The translations under genes were made by a program, and so were the position numbers. A DNA stretch of 64,000 bases, from the NCBI GenBank assembly GCA_044356305.1, contig JBIKWM010000005.1, positions 62,001-126,000 on the forward strand, given 5' to 3'. Positions within the stretch are counted from its first letter, which is position 1. The number at the start of each line of letters is the position of its first letter. Below are positions 61,384 to 64,000 of the stretch, piece by piece. The notes under the pieces are model-generated. The model was not told where the DNA came from and did no database searches. It was given only the letters and a program-made list of their open reading frames with translations. The stretch comes from JBIKWM01 sp044356305. Its GTDB lineage: Bacteria; Bacteroidota; Bacteroidia; UBA10329.

Positions 61384-64000
61384 TCACTCCACCGTCACCC
61401 AACGGCCCGGCAGGCGGGCCTGCACCTCGTTGTCATACATGGCCTCGCAGCTCACCTGTGGCAGGAAATAGCGCCCGGCATAGGTGGCATTGAGCAGGGT
61501 GCGATAGGTGACTGTGGCACCCTTGGCCAGGTTAAAGTAGGTGTACACCCGGTCATCGCGGATGTCCTGAAACGTGAAGGGAGAGGTGGCGGGTCCGGCA
61601 TCGTCAGTCAGGCGCATGTTCACAATCTCCCATCCGCTGGGGAACACCTGACTGAGTGCCAGGTCGCTGTAACGGTCGCGGGTAGATGGGTGACGCACGG
61701 TCACCTCGGCCATGAAGTCGGTTCCCTGCCTCAGTGTGCCGGGATCGATGGGATTGCCCGACAGGTCGGTATATCGCACCGTCATGTCCATCTGGCTCTG
61801 GCGCGCCACGGCATCGCCTGTTACGGGTATGCCCTGCACCACCCCGCGGGCGTACAGTGGGCGAGGGCCGTTGTTGCGCACCTTCACACGTATGGTCTCC
61901 TTTCCTTTCATGTTCAGGTCGGTGACAGACAGCATCTGGTCGGTGCTGAGGTCACCCTTCTTTGCGTTACTGGCCGTGTAGCTGTATCTGAGCTGGCCCT
62001 TGGGTGCGGCACCGGCATATTTGCTGATGGCCAACAGGGCGCAGGCCGTGGTCTGGGTGCTATACCATGTGTCTGACCCCAGTTTTTTGGCGAGGTCCTG
62101 CATCAGGAGGAAAGCCTCTTTCTGGCGTTTCATCAGCACGAGGGTCTCGAGGGTCATGGCCATGTCGCGCTCGGGGCTGCGGTATGTGCCATCGAAGGGT
62201 GAGGTGGCGGTTGCAGTCTTGCGGTTCAGGTTGCTGTCCACAAGTCGGGCAGCGATGTCGGCCCGGCCTGCCAGCTGGTAGGCTGCGGCCAGGCGCATGG
62301 CGGCATCGGGGTCGCGCAGGCCGCGTTCCAGCAGACGGTTCATGCTTCCAATCTCCGGTGCACCGGCCAGGGCGAGGGTGTAGAGGCGGTAGGCCATGTC
62401 GAGCTCAGCACCCGGATACTGATCGATGTTATTGGCGCCATCGGCCCTGCGGGCTATGGCTGCCTGTGCCTTGATCCATCCCTCGAGCATGCCGTGCGGC
62501 AGGGTGTAGCCCATTGCCTTGGCCTCGAGCATGAAATGGCCCGCATAGCTTGTGCCCCAATAGCTTACATCTGTCTGCCCCGGCCAATAGGCAAAGGCCC
62601 CTTCTGGCACAATGAAGGAGCGCAGCCGGTTCAGCGCGGCCTTCACGTTCACCGTTATGGCGCTCTTTTCCTGTTCGGTGAGTGAGGTGATGCGATCGAG
62701 TGCCAACTGCGGGAACGCGGCCGAGGTGGTCTGTTCTATGCACCCGTGCGGATAGCTGATGAGGTAGCCCAGGCGCTTGCGCAGATCGATGGCCGGCATA
62801 TCGGACACCTCGAGGAATGCGCGGTTGGTGCCAGACATGCCCGGTGGCACTATCAGCAGTTCGGCCTCCTGACCCGGTTCTATCACCGCGCCCACCACCT
62901 CGCGCACAGGCAGGTTGCCCAGCCGCACCTCCAGTTCGGTACGGTCTTCGGCCCGCTCGCTTCCGCTGGTGGCGGTCACCTTCACCGTGGCCTTGCCAAT
63001 GGTCTCAGGAATGATCAGGTCGAAATAGGCCATCTCCTCGCCTATGGCCTTGAACTCCACGGTTCTTGTGGCCGATCCCTGTATCTGTATGGGGCCGCTC
63101 ACCTCCACCTTCACCTCGGCCCTTTTCACCTTGGCATCCATGGCAAAGAGGGTGACGGGCAGTTTCACCGTTTCGCCCGGGCCCAGCACGCGGGGAAGGG
63201 AGGTGAGCACCATGAGCGGTTTGCGCACAGGCACCGCCTTCTCGGCATTTCCGTAGGCCAGGTCCTGCCCGGCCACCACCATGGCCCGCACCGAGCCCAC
63301 GTAGTTGGGCAATGTGATCTTGTGCGTGACCTTTTTCCCGGCTGCCAGCGTGAACGGCCCGAGATGCCGCACCACGGGCTTGAAACGGTCGGCCTTTTTA
63401 CCTCCCTTGGGGCGGTTGTACTCATCGCCCCCTATGGCCAATAGCCCGGCCAGCTCTCCGGCCTTGGCCCCGAGCACCAGATCATACATGTCCCATGTGC
63501 GCACGCCCAGGGCATCCTTGGCATAGAAATGCGCGTGCGGGTCGGGGGTTTTGTGGCGTGTAAGATCGAGCAGACCCTCATCGACCACGGCCACGGTATA
63601 AGTCATGGCCTGTCCGGTGGCCTCGCTGACTGTCAGGTCGAAACTCTGCTCGGGCCGCAGCTCGGCAGGCATGGTTATCACCGGTTTGAGCACCGTGGCG
63701 GGATCCTGCACGGCCACTGGCTGTATGCCGTACATGCGTATGGGGCGGTCGTTCACGGTCTGGCCGTGGGGCTGCACCAGGCTGACGTGCGCATACACGG
63801 TGGGGGCCATGTCCTTGGTCACCTTGAAGCTGATAGGCGTCTGTCCGTCCTTTAGGTCGATCCACCGCAGATCCACCACCGAGCTTCCGTTCTCCAGACT
63901 GAGCAACGCGCGGCCGCCTTTGGCGCTGGGTATGCTGAAACGCACCTCACCGCCCACCTTGAACGTATCCTTTTCGAGGTCGAACATGAGCATGGTGGCG
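61384..64000 (-). CDS. Bacterial alpha-2-macroglobulin family protein, C-terminal part (cut by window edge)
   Basis: About 870 residues of a protein whose N-terminal part lies beyond the window; family members have about 1500-1900 residues, so the Met near 63993 is internal. The thioester motif is intact in YPHGCIEQTTSAAF (Cys-Ile-Glu-Gln), followed by the alpha/alpha-toroid helices (AFAYWPGQTDVSYWGTSYAG, MAYRLYTLALAGAPE) and a C-terminal receptor-binding-like beta domain. Upstream are macroglobulin beta domains and a TYTVAVVDEGLLDLT segment. Such proteins trap proteases in the periplasm or at the surface. It converges on the TPR gene with a 7-base gap. Confidence 0.88.
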   Translation of the reverse strand, partial: ATMLMFDLEKDTFKVGGEVRFSIPSAKGGRALLSLENGSSVVDLRWIDLKDGQTPISFKVTKDMAPTVYAHVSLVQPHGQTVNDRPIRMYGIQPVAVQDPATVLKPVITMPAELRPEQSFDLTVSEATGQAMTYTVAVVDEGLLDLTRHKTPDPHAHFYAKDALGVRTWDMYDLVLGAKAGELAGLLAIGGDEYNRPKGGKKADRFKPVVRHLGPFTLAAGKKVTHKITLPNYVGSVRAMVVAGQDLAYGNAEKAVPVRKPLMVLTSLPRVLGPGETVKLPVTLFAMDAKVKRAEVKVEVSGPIQIQGSATRTVEFKAIGEEMAYFDLIIPETIGKATVKVTATSGSERAEDRTELEVRLGNLPVREVVGAVIEPGQEAELLIVPPGMSGTNRAFLEVSDMPAIDLRKRLGYLISYPHGCIEQTTSAAFPQLALDRITSLTEQEKSAITVNVKAALNRLRSFIVPEGAFAYWPGQTDVSYWGTSYAGHFMLEAKAMGYTLPHGMLEGWIKAQAAIARRADGANNIDQYPGAELDMAYRLYTLALAGAPEIGSMNRLLERGLRDPDAAMRLAAAYQLAGRADIAARLVDSNLNRKTATATSPFDGTYRSPERDMAMTLETLVLMKRQKEAFLLMQDLAKKLGSDTWYSTQTTACALLAISKYAGAAPKGQLRYSYTASNAKKGDLSTDQMLSVTDLNMKGKETIRVKVRNNGPRPLYARGVVQGIPVTGDAVARQSQMDMTVRYTDLSGNPIDPGTLRQGTDFMAEVTVRHPSTRDRYSDLALSQVFPSGWEIVNMRLTDDAGPATSPFTFQDIRDDRVYTYFNLAKGATVTYRTLLNATYAGRYFLPQVSCEAMYDNEVQARLPGRWVTVE

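Overview
The window comes from a Bacteroidota chromosome, most likely a GC-rich member of the Flavobacteriales. The evidence is a large secreted protein with a type IX secretion (T9SS) C-terminal sorting domain, recurrent TAnnTTTG-like -7 promoter elements with little Shine-Dalgarno signal, a carbamoyl-phosphate synthase large subunit without its C-terminal regulatory domain, flotillin FloA with an NfeD partner, and a futalosine-type menaquinone gene. Most of the window is ordinary housekeeping chromosome. I see no transposase, integrase, phage gene or CRISPR array.

Layout. 1-8.7 kb: the end of a futalosine hydrolase, a 1498-residue modular T9SS adhesin-like protein, a MORN-repeat protein, a haem-type TonB-dependent receptor and a Skp/OmpH chaperone. 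8.8-13.9 kb: a two-gene operon of a protein with a HEPN-like R-N-x3-H motif followed by a 1329-residue STAND NTPase with one membrane span and a C-terminal beta-propeller. This is the best candidate here for an undescribed conflict (defence or self/non-self) system. 13.8-18 kb: a membrane protein, then a divergent SiaA-like phosphatase and SiaC-like phosphoprotein, the latter overlapping a lipoprotein gene. 18.1-21.6 kb: an ABCG-like exporter fused to an N-terminal TerB-like region, and MiaE. 21.6-22.5 kb: a gene-free stretch holding an 11-unit tandem array with an exact 21-bp period (conserved 12-mer plus variable 9-mer) and other short repeats.

22.5-25.3 kb: feoA-feoB-sprT-like. 25.4-27.9 kb: an aminotransferase, mannose-1-phosphate guanylyltransferase and tRNA-Arg(CCG). 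27.9-33.3 kb (minus strand): an endonuclease/exonuclease/phosphatase protein, a membrane protein, two paralogous lipoproteins sharing a DITKR-x-YRPGFHV motif, and an ABC-F ATPase. 33.4-43.5 kb: DUF983, an LptF/G permease, RlmN, an amidohydrolase resembling aminofutalosine deaminase, a DUF4468 protein, a D,D-carboxypeptidase, IspD, FloA, NfeD, GlpK and HemF. 43.5-55.4 kb: a LysM/periplasmic-binding protein, an FMN reductase, CarB, a Cys-rich lipoprotein, methyltransferases, a 54-residue membrane protein, ArsC-like, PrfB (no programmed frameshift), RecX, a haloalkane-dehalogenase-like hydrolase and superoxide dismutase. 55.5-60.1 kb: kbl and the rplM-rpsI-rpsB-tsf-pyrH translation block. 60.2-64 kb: a TonB_C/TPR protein and a truncated bacterial alpha-2-macroglobulin.

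Links across the window. The first gene (MqnB) and the amidohydrolase at 36.1 kb could perform consecutive steps of the futalosine menaquinone route. FeoAB, the haem-type receptor and HemF cover iron and haem handling. The DD-carboxypeptidase, LysM protein, LptF/G permease and Skp serve the envelope. All functional calls are by eye from motifs; no database search was run.
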